Source of the DNA: Mucilaginibacter_A sp965201005
Lineage (GTDB): Bacteria; Bacteroidota; Bacteroidia; Sphingobacteriales; Sphingobacteriaceae
Direction: 5' to 3'
Length of the DNA: 64,000 nt
Assembly: GCF_965201005.1 (NCBI RefSeq)
Contig: NZ_OZ241747.1
Coordinates: forward strand, 1,612,001-1,676,000
The notes under the pieces were generated by a model that did no database searches, was not told the origin of the DNA, and saw only the letters and a program-made list of their open reading frames with translations. Both the position numbers and the translations under genes were made by a program. Each line of letters starts with the position of its first letter. Position 1 is the stretch's first letter. Below, in pieces: positions 43,254 through 51,278 of the stretch.

Positions 43254-44354
43254 CTATCCTATCTCGTCCAAAGGGCTTTTTATCTTTTTTAAGCTTTGCT
43301 GGCTCACATGCGTATAGCGCAAGGTAGTTTTAATATCGTTATGGCCAAGCAGTTGTTGTATAAAATTAATACTCGTACCGTTTTCAAGCAAATGCGTGGC
43401 AAAGCTGTGCCGCAAACCGTGTATCCCTATTGTTTTGTTGATTTTTGCTTTGCGCATACCGTTGTAAAAAACCTGTTGCACGCTCCGGACGCTGTACTGC
43501 GCCGTATATTGTCCTTCAAATAAATATTTAACCGGTTTGTAAGCTTTGTAATAGCTGCGCAAATTTTCTAAAATACTCAGCGGCAGGTTGGCGTAGCGGT
43601 CTTTTTTGCCTTTGGCGCGTTCTATAAAAACCTGCATGGTTTTACTGTCAATATCGGTAACCTTCAGGTTCACAATCTCGCTCACCCGCAGGCCCATGCC
43701 ATAACATAATTTTAACATCAGGTTGTGTTTCAGGTTTTTGGTTACTTCAAACAGTTTTTTGATCTCGGCCTGCGAAATTACTTTTGGCAGCTGCGCCTGC
43801 TTTTTTGGCCGCGGAATTTCAAAAAACACTTTCTCACGGTGCAGTACCTGTTCAAAATAAAATTTTACGGCATTAATGCGGCTATGCAGCGTGTTTTCGG
43901 ATAATTTTAAAGTATTGGTGCAATACAAAAAATAGCTGCGTAGTTTTTCACTGTTAAGTGTGGCCACCGGTACGGTTTTAAGCAGGTACAGCAACTGTGC
44001 AAATTCGTTGCGGTATGTTCTGATGGTGCTTCCGCTATAGGCTTTTAATTGCAGCGTTTCTATGTAGATTTTAAAGGCCGGCTGGTTTTCGGGTTGTATT
44101 TGCGCCAGCACTTCTTTGCCTGCCGGCTTTGCCGGCAGTCCGAATTTTTCCCGGTAAAACTGGTTATCGCTCACATACCAGGCTTTTTTGGTGTGGCTCC
44201 ATCGTGCACCGGCCAGCTGTTTAACTTTTTGGTTTGTTGGCGGGTGATATTCAAAACAAATAAAAATCACGGCTTTATGCTGATGTTCCGCCGGTTCAAA
44301 ACGCACCAGCGGCCGGATGTTTCCGGTTAGTTTTTGAAGTTCAGCCACCGGCAT
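43254..44354 (-). CDS. Tyrosine recombinase of the integron-like array
   Basis: 366 residues. The N-terminal 80 residues (PAEHQHKAVIFICFEYHPPT; ARWSHTKKAWYVSDNQFY) form the extra domain typical of Bacteroidota phage/Xer-type integrases. A SAM-like core-binding domain (about 90-185) and the catalytic domain (about 190-366) follow. The catalytic set is complete: Arg223 (GMGLRVSE), Lys in RAKGKKDR, His312 and Arg315 (HGLRHSFA), His338 (LLGHND) and Tyr347 (RYTHVS). The end KIKSPLD recalls the SPLD of IntI1, but the roughly 35-residue insertion between Lys and HxxR that defines IntI proteins is missing. It lies 217 bp from the first cassette, on the same strand as the cassettes. Its ATG overlaps the ssb stop by 14 bases. 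Confidence 0.88.
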   Translation of the reverse strand: MPVAELQKLTGNIRPLVRFEPAEHQHKAVIFICFEYHPPTNQKVKQLAGARWSHTKKAWYVSDNQFYREKFGLPAKPAGKEVLAQIQPENQPAFKIYIETLQLKAYSGSTIRTYRNEFAQLLYLLKTVPVATLNSEKLRSYFLYCTNTLKLSENTLHSRINAVKFYFEQVLHREKVFFEIPRPKKQAQLPKVISQAEIKKLFEVTKNLKHNLMLKLCYGMGLRVSEIVNLKVTDIDSKTMQVFIERAKGKKDRYANLPLSILENLRSYYKAYKPVKYLFEGQYTAQYSVRSVQQVFYNGMRKAKINKTIGIHGLRHSFATHLLENGTSINFIQQLLGHNDIKTTLRYTHVSQQSLKKIKSPLDEIG

Positions 44355-44694
44355 TTTCCATGTTTTTTTTGTCCAGCATAATCAACTGATCGGCAACAAC
44401 TTCTGTGGTATAATGCGTTTTGCCTTCCCGGTCGTCATATTTCCTGGTTTTCAGTTTCCCCTCTACATAAACCAAGCTTCCTTTATGCAGATATTTTGCT
44501 GCCAGTTCTGCCAAACTCCTCCACACTACAACGGTATGCCATTCGGTAAGTGTTGTTTTTTGCCCTTTTGCATCTTTAAAAACTTCTGTTGTGGCCAAAG
44601 CGAACCTGGCCACACAAATGTTCATTTCGAGTTGCTGCAATTCCGGGTCTTTGCCCAAATTGCCAATCAGGGTTACTTTGTTTAATCCTCGCAT
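44341..44694 (-). CDS. ssb: Short single-stranded DNA-binding protein
   Basis: 117 residues from ATG at 44694 (MRGLNKVTLIGNLGKDPE). A complete OB fold: VARFALATTEVF, TEWHTVVVWRSLAELAAKYL, SLVYVEGKLKTRKYDDREGK. It ends NMENAGG with no acidic DDDIPF-type tip, so it cannot recruit repair proteins in the usual way and is probably a paralogue of the housekeeping SSB. The last 14 bases overlap the recombinase start in another frame (ATGCCGGTGGCTGA), implying coupled translation. Confidence 0.88.
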   Translation of the reverse strand: MRGLNKVTLIGNLGKDPELQQLEMNICVARFALATTEVFKDAKGQKTTLTEWHTVVVWRSLAELAAKYLHKGSLVYVEGKLKTRKYDDREGKTHYTTEVVADQLIMLDKKNMENAGG

Positions 44695-44779
44695 ATTTAA
44701 CAAAAAGTAAATATAATTAATTATTAAATTATTATTAGGAGATAATTTAAAATTAGAGGATAACTGAGTACATTATAGT

Positions 44780-45172
44780 AAAGCAAACCTTCGGTTGCTG
44801 GCTTTACGTTCTTTTGTCTTGAAACAAAAGAACCAAAAGTTCAAGAATGCCGGATCGCCTCCGGGCGGCATTCAGGCCAGCGCGCCTGGGTGGCTATCTT
44901 AAAGGTGCCGATCTTGCAAACGGCTTTTAGGACGGTTATTAATATTTGTTAAATACTTCTTTTATTACCTATTTTTTGATTTTACAATTATGAAGTTTGC
45001 AAGGCCGCAGGACAGATAGCCACCCAGGTGCGGCTGCCCGGCAAAACGCCCGGAGGCGATTGGGTTTGCCTTGATTTTTTGTTTCTTTTTCATCAAGGAA
45101 AAAGAAAGAGAAGCGGGAACGCAGTTCCTGATCGAATACAAAAAATTAGTTGATAAAAGAAGCATGGTTGAT
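44780..45172. repeat. Large palindromic element, copy 1
   Basis: About 390 bases built as an imperfect inverted repeat. GGATCGCCTCCGGGCGGC pairs with CGCCCGGAGGCGATT, and CGCCTGGGTGGCTATC pairs with GATAGCCACCCAGGTG. The outer parts carry CTTTACGTTCTTTTGTCTTG and CAAGGAAAAAGAAAGAGAAG. The loop contains a TACTTCTTTTATTACC motif copy. No credible protein. Confidence 0.7.
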
Positions 45173-45590
45173 TAAGCAAACCTTCGGTTGCTTGGTTTTA
45201 CGTTCTTTTTGCTTGAACAAAAAGAACCAAAAATTCAAGAATGCCGGATCGCCTCCGGGCGGCATTCGGCCCAGCGCGCCTGGGTGGCTACCTTAAAAGG
45301 GCTGATCTTGCAAACGATCCTTTATAACCATGATTTATAGCGTTGTTTTATTTTTGTTCGATGCTTCTTTTACCACCTATTTTTTAGCTTTTTTAAAAAC
45401 TATACAAGGCCGCAGGACAGATAACCACCCAGGTGCGGCTGCCCGGCAAAACGCCCGGAGGCGATCGGGTTTACCTTGATTTTTTGTTTCTTTTTCATCA
45501 AGGAAAAAGAAAGAGAAAAAGGAACGCAGTTCCTGATCAAATACCAAAAAAACAGGTGGTAAATGATAAAAACCATTTAGTATCACAATC
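45173..45590. repeat. Large palindromic element, copy 2
   Basis: A tandem second copy of the preceding palindrome with the same GC-rich arms (GGATCGCCTCCGGGCGGC and CGCCCGGAGGCGATCGG) and outer segments. The loop differs but again carries ATGCTTCTTTTACC at about 45361. Ends just before the divergently read PRTase region. Confidence 0.7.
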
Positions 45591-45698
45591 GATCAACCGT
45601 GTATATCAATGATAACGCAGGAAAAGTACAGATTGAACAAATATATCCCGCATCAAAATAAAATTATACTGCCGGACACTGTTTTTATCGGTGTTTTT

Positions 45699-46211
45699 TC
45701 AGCGTAGATAAACCGCATCTTCTTCGCCGTTTTCGTCCAAAACAACATCAACGTGTTCTTTTAAAACGGTAGAGAGTGCCAGCCCGGTAAAATCTGTTGC
45801 AATCGGGAAACTTTTATGGTTACGGTCAACCAGGACAACGGTACGTATTTTTTTAAGCGGGATATCGATAAAAATACCAAAAGCATAAGCCATGGCCTTG
45901 CCGGAGTTCAGCACATCATCCACCAAAATTATGGCTTTGTTGCTGCAATCCGCCACCGGAACATTCAAAGAACCATTCAGGTTGGAACTGTATTTATCCA
46001 GATCAATACTTACCAGCGTAACTTTAAAAGGCGCAATTTCATCCAGGATAATTTTTAATCTGCGGGCCAGCCTAAACCCGCGCGACAACAATCCGGCCAG
46101 CAAAATTTCAGTTTCTTCCGGATTGTCTTCCAGTATCTGGTACGCAATCCGGTCTATTTTTTGCTGGATTTGCCGACTGTTCAAAACAAGTATTTTTTTT
46201 TCTAAGCTCAT
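45699..46211 (-). CDS. PyrR-like phosphoribosyltransferase-family protein
   Basis: 170 residues with the PRPP-binding loop IILVDDVLNSGKAMAYA (two Asp then Thr/Ser-rich loop), preceded by EILLAGLLSRGFRLARRL and followed by VVLVDRNHKSFPIATDFTGL. The pattern and length suit PyrR, which in many bacteria binds pyrimidine mRNA leaders and has weak uracil phosphoribosyltransferase activity. It could also be a purine PRTase. Stands alone here without pyr genes. A copy of the 14-bp motif lies directly upstream (46213-46226). Confidence 0.8.
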   Translation of the reverse strand: MSLEKKILVLNSRQIQQKIDRIAYQILEDNPEETEILLAGLLSRGFRLARRLKIILDEIAPFKVTLVSIDLDKYSSNLNGSLNVPVADCSNKAIILVDDVLNSGKAMAYAFGIFIDIPLKKIRTVVLVDRNHKSFPIATDFTGLALSTVLKEHVDVVLDENGEEDAVYLR

Positions 46212-46283
46212 ATTTAGGTCGATAAAAGAAGCATTAAATTATTAAAATTTGTCAAGTTGCTTTTCTACAATTGTGTTAAGTTC

Positions 46284-46382
46284 ATCCTCCTAAAACCCTT
46301 CAAAGGGGGAAATCGCTTGCAGACCTTTTTTAACCATAAAAATAACAAACTATGCTTCCCCCTTTAAAGGAGGTTAGGGGAG
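46284..46382. repeat. Inverted repeat with CCCTTnAAAGGGGGAA arms
   Basis: CCTAAAACCCTTCAAAGGGG on the left pairs with CCCCCTTTAAAGGAGGTTAG on the right across about 40 bases. A related CCTCCTTTGAAAGGGGG unit occurs near 5140. Dispersed intergenic repeat, no gene. Confidence 0.55.
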
Positions 46383-46437
46383 ATAACAATATTTTTAGCA
46401 GATAAAAAATCATCCAACAACCTATCAACAATTCCCC

Positions 46438-46836
46438 TCAATCTTTTGCATACGGAAAAAACACAAAGTTGGCACCTTCGGGCACAATTGCAAACACGCA
46501 CATGTACTTGTTTGGGTTTTTGTAAGTGTCGATAAAGCGTTCTTCCAATTCTTTTTTGATCACTTTTTTTTCGATAAATTCTTCCAAAGTTGAAGCTTGT
46601 ATCGTCCAGTCCAGGTTCATTTCGTGGCGGTCAAAAATCATTTCGCCCAAACTTACTTCATGCTGATGTGCGACAAAAATCGGATACTTGGACAATCCTT
46701 CCACCATAATTTCAATAGCGGTTTCTTTTATAGATTCGCTTAAAAATTTTAAATCGGTTTCCAAACTTTCCAGCGGACTTGCTTTTTTCTTTTTGTCTTC
46801 TTCGCTGCCTTCCTGCAATAAATCTTCCGGGTTCAT
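46438..46836 (-). CDS. Conserved hypothetical protein behind RlmD
   Basis: 132 residues from ATG at 46836, four bases after the rlmD stop, so co-transcribed with it. Acidic and Lys-rich N-terminus (EEDKKKKASPLESLETDLKF), then IKETAIEIMVEGLSKYPIFV and YMCVFAIVPEGANFVFFPY. Small cytoplasmic proteins of this pattern are conserved in Bacteroidota; no function known. Confidence 0.65.
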   Translation of the reverse strand: MNPEDLLQEGSEEDKKKKASPLESLETDLKFLSESIKETAIEIMVEGLSKYPIFVAHQHEVSLGEMIFDRHEMNLDWTIQASTLEEFIEKKVIKKELEERFIDTYKNPNKYMCVFAIVPEGANFVFFPYAKD

Positions 46837-46840
46837 TTCG

Positions 46841-48274
46841 TTATTTTTTGAGTTGTAAAAGAAGCACATTTTCAACATGTTGCGTATGTGGGAACATATC
46901 AACCGGCTGTATTTTTGTTACTTCATATTTTTCTTTCAATACCAGCAAATCGCGCGCTTGCGTGGCCACATTGCAGCTTACATATATAATTTTTTCTGCA
47001 GAAATTTCCATCAAACGCTGCACCACGTCCGGGTGCATACCGGCGCGCGGCGGATCGGTAATGATCACATCAGGCCGGCCATTTTGTCCCATAAAAGAAG
47101 CATCCAAAACTTCGCGCATATCGCCTGCAAAAAATTTAGTATTGGTAATATTGTTGATTTGCGAATTCACTTTTGCATCCTCTATGGCACTTTCCACATA
47201 TTCAATCCCGACAACCTGCTTTACTTTTCCGGCAATAAAATTGGCAATTGTGCCCGCGCCGGTGTACAGATCGTAAACCAATTCGTCGCCTTTAAAACCG
47301 GCAAAATCGCGCGCAACTTCATACAATCTGGTGGCCTGCTGCGAGTTGGTTTGATAAAAAGATTTCGGCCCGATTTGAAAACGTACTGTTTTTATGCCGG
47401 TAAAATCAGTGTGCATTTCTTCATAAATAAAATCGCGGCCGTGGTAAGTCAAAACTTCCTGGTCAAAAATTGTATCGTTTTTCTTTTGGTTGAGGATGTA
47501 CAAAAGCGAAGTGATTTGCGGGAAACCGGCTTTCAGGAATTCCATCAAACTGTCAACCTGGTTGGGTTCTGCATAAGCAAAAACCACAATCACCATTAAT
47601 TCTTGGGTTGAAGAACTGCGCACGATTAAATTCCGCAACGCACCTTCATGATTTCTGAGATTGTAAAAACTGATGCTGTTTTTAATGGCAAAATTTCGGA
47701 CAGCGTTACGGATATCGTTGGAAAAATCAGATTGCAAATGGCATTTTTGTATATCCAATATCCGGTCGAAATACAACGGCACATGGAAACCCAGCGCATC
47801 GGTAGCAAACGTTTCGCCACTGCTGATCTCGGCGTTGGTGAGCCATCTTCTGTCCGAAAAAGTAAACTCCAGTTTGTTGCGGTAAAAACGTGTTTCAGGC
47901 GAAGGCAAAATTGGCAGCAAACTGCTTACATCAATTTTTGCGATACGTTCCAGCGCGTCTGTCAACGCTTTTTGCTTATAATGCAGCTGCGCTTCGTAGG
48001 TTAGGTGTTGCCATTTGCAGCCGCCGCAATCGCCAAAATGCTGGCAAAAAGGTTCTGTCCGCAAATCGGATGCTGTTTTTAGGGCAATAATTTTGGCTTC
48101 AGCAAAGTTCTTTTTTTTGCGGTAAATTTCTACATCGGCCACATCTCCCGGAATCGCTTTTTCCACAAAAACCACCAGCTCGCCGTCGCGGCCAACGCCT
48201 TTTCCTTCTTCGGCAATATCAAAAATGGCAACGTTTTCTACTACGGTTTTTTGGCGGACGGATGTTCTTCTCAT
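46841..48274 (-). CDS. rlmD: 23S rRNA (uracil-C5)-methyltransferase RlmD type
   Basis: 477 residues from ATG at 48274. The N-terminal TRAM domain (VENVAIFDIAEEGKGVGR) is followed by the iron-sulfur cysteines in CQHFGDCGGCKWQH. SAM-binding DLYTGAGTIANFIA lies in the C-terminal half, and TDPPRAGMHPDVV and ISYVSCNVATQARDL-like IIYVSCN carry the catalytic Asp/Cys region. Methylates C5 of a uridine in 23S rRNA (U1939 in E. coli). A TAAATTTG box ends seven bases upstream, so the mRNA is probably leaderless. Confidence 0.9.
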   Translation of the reverse strand: MRRTSVRQKTVVENVAIFDIAEEGKGVGRDGELVVFVEKAIPGDVADVEIYRKKKNFAEAKIIALKTASDLRTEPFCQHFGDCGGCKWQHLTYEAQLHYKQKALTDALERIAKIDVSSLLPILPSPETRFYRNKLEFTFSDRRWLTNAEISSGETFATDALGFHVPLYFDRILDIQKCHLQSDFSNDIRNAVRNFAIKNSISFYNLRNHEGALRNLIVRSSSTQELMVIVVFAYAEPNQVDSLMEFLKAGFPQITSLLYILNQKKNDTIFDQEVLTYHGRDFIYEEMHTDFTGIKTVRFQIGPKSFYQTNSQQATRLYEVARDFAGFKGDELVYDLYTGAGTIANFIAGKVKQVVGIEYVESAIEDAKVNSQINNITNTKFFAGDMREVLDASFMGQNGRPDVIITDPPRAGMHPDVVQRLMEISAEKIIYVSCNVATQARDLLVLKEKYEVTKIQPVDMFPHTQHVENVLLLQLKK

Positions 48275-48280
48275 GCGCCG

Positions 48281-48288
48281 CAAATTTA
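48281..48288 (-). promoter_or_regulatory. TAnnTTTG -7 box with almost no leader
   Basis: On the minus strand TAAATTTG ends seven bases before the rlmD ATG, the same spacing as the box before the pseudouridine synthase at 611. No -33 element seen. Confidence 0.45.
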
Positions 48289-48411
48289 GCGGTAATTTTA
48301 GTTTTAGGAAATGGGGTTGGAGAGAAGATTTTAGGTGGTAAAAGAAGTATTTATAATTTTAAGACAGCCCGTTCAGTACAATTTCTAAAAAACCAAAGAA
48401 TTTTTGCTTGT

Positions 48412-48933
48412 TTAAAAATTACTTTCTTGATTCTTTGAGTTCATGTATATTTTTAGATTTTCTATTAATTTTTCTATTTGAATATAAGTATTCTCTTTGA
48501 CTTTTTGTTGACCCCATTTTGTCATTCCGACTTTACCCGGTTTTGGATCTTCCTCTAAAGTCCATGGAGAAAATACCGTAGAACCTTGGTAGTTTAGGTC
48601 GGTGATAATATATTTATATTTGTTTTCTTTAAATAATAAAGTAACGGTTGCAGAAACAAAGCCAAATTTTGGCTCGTAAGGTTGTAAAAGATATTTCCCA
48701 ACTATTTTCCCATTTTCTTTATCTTTTATTTGAATTACGTCATTTGAGCTTTTAAAGGCTATTGCAAACCAGTTTAAGCCCTTATCATATAATACATCCT
48801 TTTTATCAGCTAAATGAATAATATTTTGATAAGTAATTTTATGTGTGGTGCTATCAATAGGTGGCTGCATGTTTTGACTTTTAGATGCAAAAAATACCAT
48901 TGCCAATATCCATGTTAGAATACATTTTTTCAT
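48412..48933 (-). CDS. DUF4468 secreted protein
   Basis: 173 residues with a signal peptide (MKKCILTWILAMVFFASKS). The pattern LNWFAIAFKSSNDVIQIKDK, then VSATVTLLFKENKYKYIITD, fits DUF4468 (TBP-like fold), common in Bacteroidota periplasmic proteins. The tail is Lys/Glu-rich. Role unknown. Followed by a TetR/pheS operon in the same direction, with a 49-bp gap. Confidence 0.7.
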   Translation of the reverse strand: MKKCILTWILAMVFFASKSQNMQPPIDSTTHKITYQNIIHLADKKDVLYDKGLNWFAIAFKSSNDVIQIKDKENGKIVGKYLLQPYEPKFGFVSATVTLLFKENKYKYIITDLNYQGSTVFSPWTLEEDPKPGKVGMTKWGQQKVKENTYIQIEKLIENLKIYMNSKNQESNF

Positions 48934-48982
48934 TTTGATTTTATTTGTTGTTAAGTGAATATAAGCTTAGAAATCAATTCTT

Positions 48983-49561
48983 CTACTTCAACGCCGCCTT
49001 AACCAAATACGGCAAAATCTCTTTCTGAAAGCTCACAAAATTCTTCCGCACATCCGAATCACTCACCGAAGTAAAAGCAAAACTAAACACGATACTTTTG
49101 CTGGATTTGATGAGGAAACGTAACCGTGCCGGAAAGGTATCGTTGATGTGCAGTTCGCTTACGCCGGTAAAAGATTTGTAAAGCAGTTCTTCCAGTTCGT
49201 TGGAAAGTTTTTTCAGGAAATCCTGCGCATTGGCCGATTCGCGGATAAAATCCCAGCCGATAAATTCGTTGCAAACAGTGTAAGACAAGCGGCTGGTTTT
49301 CATAATGAGGTTGGTCAGATGTTTTTCCTCATCAATATCTGTCGCGCTGTTTTGGATCAGGTCATCAACACTTTGGCGGATATAATCCATCAGCAAAACC
49401 TGTAAAATAGCTTCTTTACTGTCAAAATATTTGTAAATAGTGGCTTTGGCAACTTTGGCGCGCTTGGCAATTTCATTTACGCTGGTTTTGTGGTAACCAA
49501 ACTTACGGTACAGCTCGCGCGCGGCCTGTTTGATGCTTTCGGTAGTTGTATCGGTTACCAT
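48983..49561 (-). CDS. TetR/AcrR-family regulator
   Basis: 192 residues. The N-terminal helix-turn-helix ELYRKFGYHKTSVNEIAKRA with KATIYKYFDSKEAILQVL is the TetR signature. The ligand-binding C-terminal half is all-helical and unassigned. Start ATG at 49561 overlaps the stop of the upstream lipoprotein by one base (TAATG), so the two are translated together. A regulator in the pheS operon; target unknown, possibly the lipoprotein gene. Confidence 0.85.
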   Translation of the reverse strand: MVTDTTTESIKQAARELYRKFGYHKTSVNEIAKRAKVAKATIYKYFDSKEAILQVLLMDYIRQSVDDLIQNSATDIDEEKHLTNLIMKTSRLSYTVCNEFIGWDFIRESANAQDFLKKLSNELEELLYKSFTGVSELHINDTFPARLRFLIKSSKSIVFSFAFTSVSDSDVRKNFVSFQKEILPYLVKAALK

Positions 49562-49980
49562 TAATTAGTTACAAAAATTTGGTTCAAACTAACGTTGACA
49601 GAATAAGCGCGTAAATAACGCGTTGCCGGTGCTTTTACCGGCGAGCCATCATTTAAAGAGAATTTAGAACCGCTGCACGGATCTGTTGCCGTTAAAGTTG
49701 GGCTATCCAAAGTAATCGCACAGCGGTTTTCGGGCTGATAACTGCTGCAGCGGTCATAAGCCACATAACCGTTTGTCGGGCTTCTGTAGATAATCAATCC
49801 GCTTACGCCATAGCCTTCAATGGTAACTGCACCGCCAATTGCAGATAATCGGCTTAATCGCGGATCAGAAAGTGGTGCACTAAAATTGACCAGCACATAA
49901 GGTATGGCATTTTCGTTGGTTTTTCCGCACGACAAAAAAAACAGTGATAAAAGAAGTATGGTTGTAAATTTTTTGATCAA
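49561..49980 (-). CDS. Rieske-like lipoprotein lacking the cluster histidines
   Basis: 139 residues. Starts at TTG 49980, overlapping the pheS stop (TTGA). Signal KKFTTILLLSLFFLSC with lipidated Cys, then a Rieske-like beta domain: YDRCSSYQPENRCAITL and TDPCSGSKFSLNDGSP. The two CxH boxes of Rieske iron-sulfur proteins appear as CSS and CSG, so a [2Fe-2S] cluster with His ligands is unlikely. The four Cys could bind metal or form disulfides. Confidence 0.7.
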   Translation of the reverse strand: MIKKFTTILLLSLFFLSCGKTNENAIPYVLVNFSAPLSDPRLSRLSAIGGAVTIEGYGVSGLIIYRSPTNGYVAYDRCSSYQPENRCAITLDSPTLTATDPCSGSKFSLNDGSPVKAPATRYLRAYSVNVSLNQIFVTN

Positions 49981-51032
49981 CTGATTTCGGTTTGAAACTG
50001 TTTTAAAAAGCGGACATCGTTTTCGGAAAACAAACGTAAGTCGCGGATCTGGTACTTTAAGTTAGTGATCCTTTCAATGCCCATGCCAAACGCAAAACCG
50101 GTGTATTTTTCTGAGTCTATACCACAGTTTTCCAGCACGTTCGGGTCCACCATACCGCAACCTAAAATCTCTACCCAGCCGCTGTATTTGCACATCTGGC
50201 AGCCTGCACCTTTGCAAATACTGCACGATACGTCCATTTCTGCAGAAGGTTCTGTAAAAGGGAAATAGGAGGGACGGAAACGCACTTTGGTGCCTTCGCC
50301 ATACAATTCCTGCACAAAATGATAAAGCGTTTGCTTCAGATCGGCAAAAGAAACGTTTTCATCCACGTAAAGCCCTTCCACCTGATGAAAAAAGCAGTGC
50401 GCCCGTGCAGAAATGGCTTCGTTACGGTAAACGCGGCCCGGCATAATGGCGCGGAACGGCGGTTTTCCGGCTTCCATCATCCGAACTTGTACAGAAGAAG
50501 TATGTGTGCGCAGGGCAATATCACCTACAGTTTCGCCAGAATCAGCGGGGCTTTTTTTGCTGATAAAAAAAGTATCCTGCATGTCTCGCGCCGGGTGTTC
50601 TTCGGGGAAGTTTAAGGCAGAGAAATTATGCCAGTCGTCTTCAATTTCCGGCCCTTCGGCCACTACAAAACCTAATCTTTTAAAAATATCAATAATTTCA
50701 TTCCGCACCAGCGAAAGCGGATGGCGCGAACCTAACTGAAAACCGGTTCCCGGCAAAGTCAGGTCATCTTTTGAAACCACTTTTTCGGGCTGCGTTTCCA
50801 GCTGTTCTTTCAGGCTTTGATATTTGGCTTCGGCCAGTTGTTTAAACTCGTTCAGGCCTTTGCCCATGCTGCGTTTTTCTTCTGCAGAAACGGTTTTAAA
50901 CTGATCAAACATATCTTTGATCAAACCTTTTGTGCCCAGAAAGCGGATCCGGAAAGTTTCCAGTCCGGCCGCATCGACAGGTTGAAAATTATTTATTTCG
51001 GAAGTATATATGTTGATTTGGTCCTGTATCAT
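49977..51032 (-). CDS. pheS: Phenylalanyl-tRNA synthetase alpha subunit
   Basis: 351 residues from ATG at 51032 (MIQDQINIYTSEINNF). The N-terminal coiled coil is followed by the class II core: HPLSLVRNEIIDIFKRLGF, DDWHNFSALNFPEEHPARDM, RTHTSSVQVRMME and GMGIERITNLKYQIRDLR (motif 3). Motif 2 is in PGRVYRNEAISARAHCFFHQ. A zinc-like CSICKGAGCQMCKYSGW insertion is present as in bacterial PheS. The start at 51074 is rejected because the family starts near 51032. Confidence 0.92.
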   Translation of the reverse strand: MIQDQINIYTSEINNFQPVDAAGLETFRIRFLGTKGLIKDMFDQFKTVSAEEKRSMGKGLNEFKQLAEAKYQSLKEQLETQPEKVVSKDDLTLPGTGFQLGSRHPLSLVRNEIIDIFKRLGFVVAEGPEIEDDWHNFSALNFPEEHPARDMQDTFFISKKSPADSGETVGDIALRTHTSSVQVRMMEAGKPPFRAIMPGRVYRNEAISARAHCFFHQVEGLYVDENVSFADLKQTLYHFVQELYGEGTKVRFRPSYFPFTEPSAEMDVSCSICKGAGCQMCKYSGWVEILGCGMVDPNVLENCGIDSEKYTGFAFGMGIERITNLKYQIRDLRLFSENDVRFLKQFQTEIS

Positions 51033-51278
51033 ATTAAACGGAATCCTGCGTGGTATTGAACCGTAAAAATACACGTTATTAACGGATTTGCAGATTTTTT
51101 GGCCGAAATGCGTGTTTTTAATGCAGCTGACGGATAGAAAAAGTCATCTGCCGGATACTTAAAAGCGGCAACATACTGTTTTTACCGTATAAATTTTGGT
51201 CTGGTTTTGTGTCAGGTTAAATGTATTTTGCAACCAAACTTTTTACAACCGGTCTGCTCTTATAATTTTCGGGTTTAG

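Larger units (their letters stand above)
12478..44694 (-). mobile_element. Chromosomal integron-like array with recombinase and ssb
   Basis: Thirty-seven attC-like sites, a recombinase gene (43254-44354), an overlapping ssb gene and a candidate attI. Cassettes are read leftwards on the minus strand and each ends with its own site directly after the stop codon. Cassette genes are visibly more AT-rich than the flanking chromosome and are functionally unrelated to one another, as expected of an accumulating cassette array. The recombinase-proximal end is at 43036 and the distal end at 12478. Confidence 0.85.

Noticed and set aside
44965..45586. Two frames (44965-45165 and 45377-45586) in the palindromic elements
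   Set aside because: They only translate the repeat arms and differ at both ends; the element looks non-coding.
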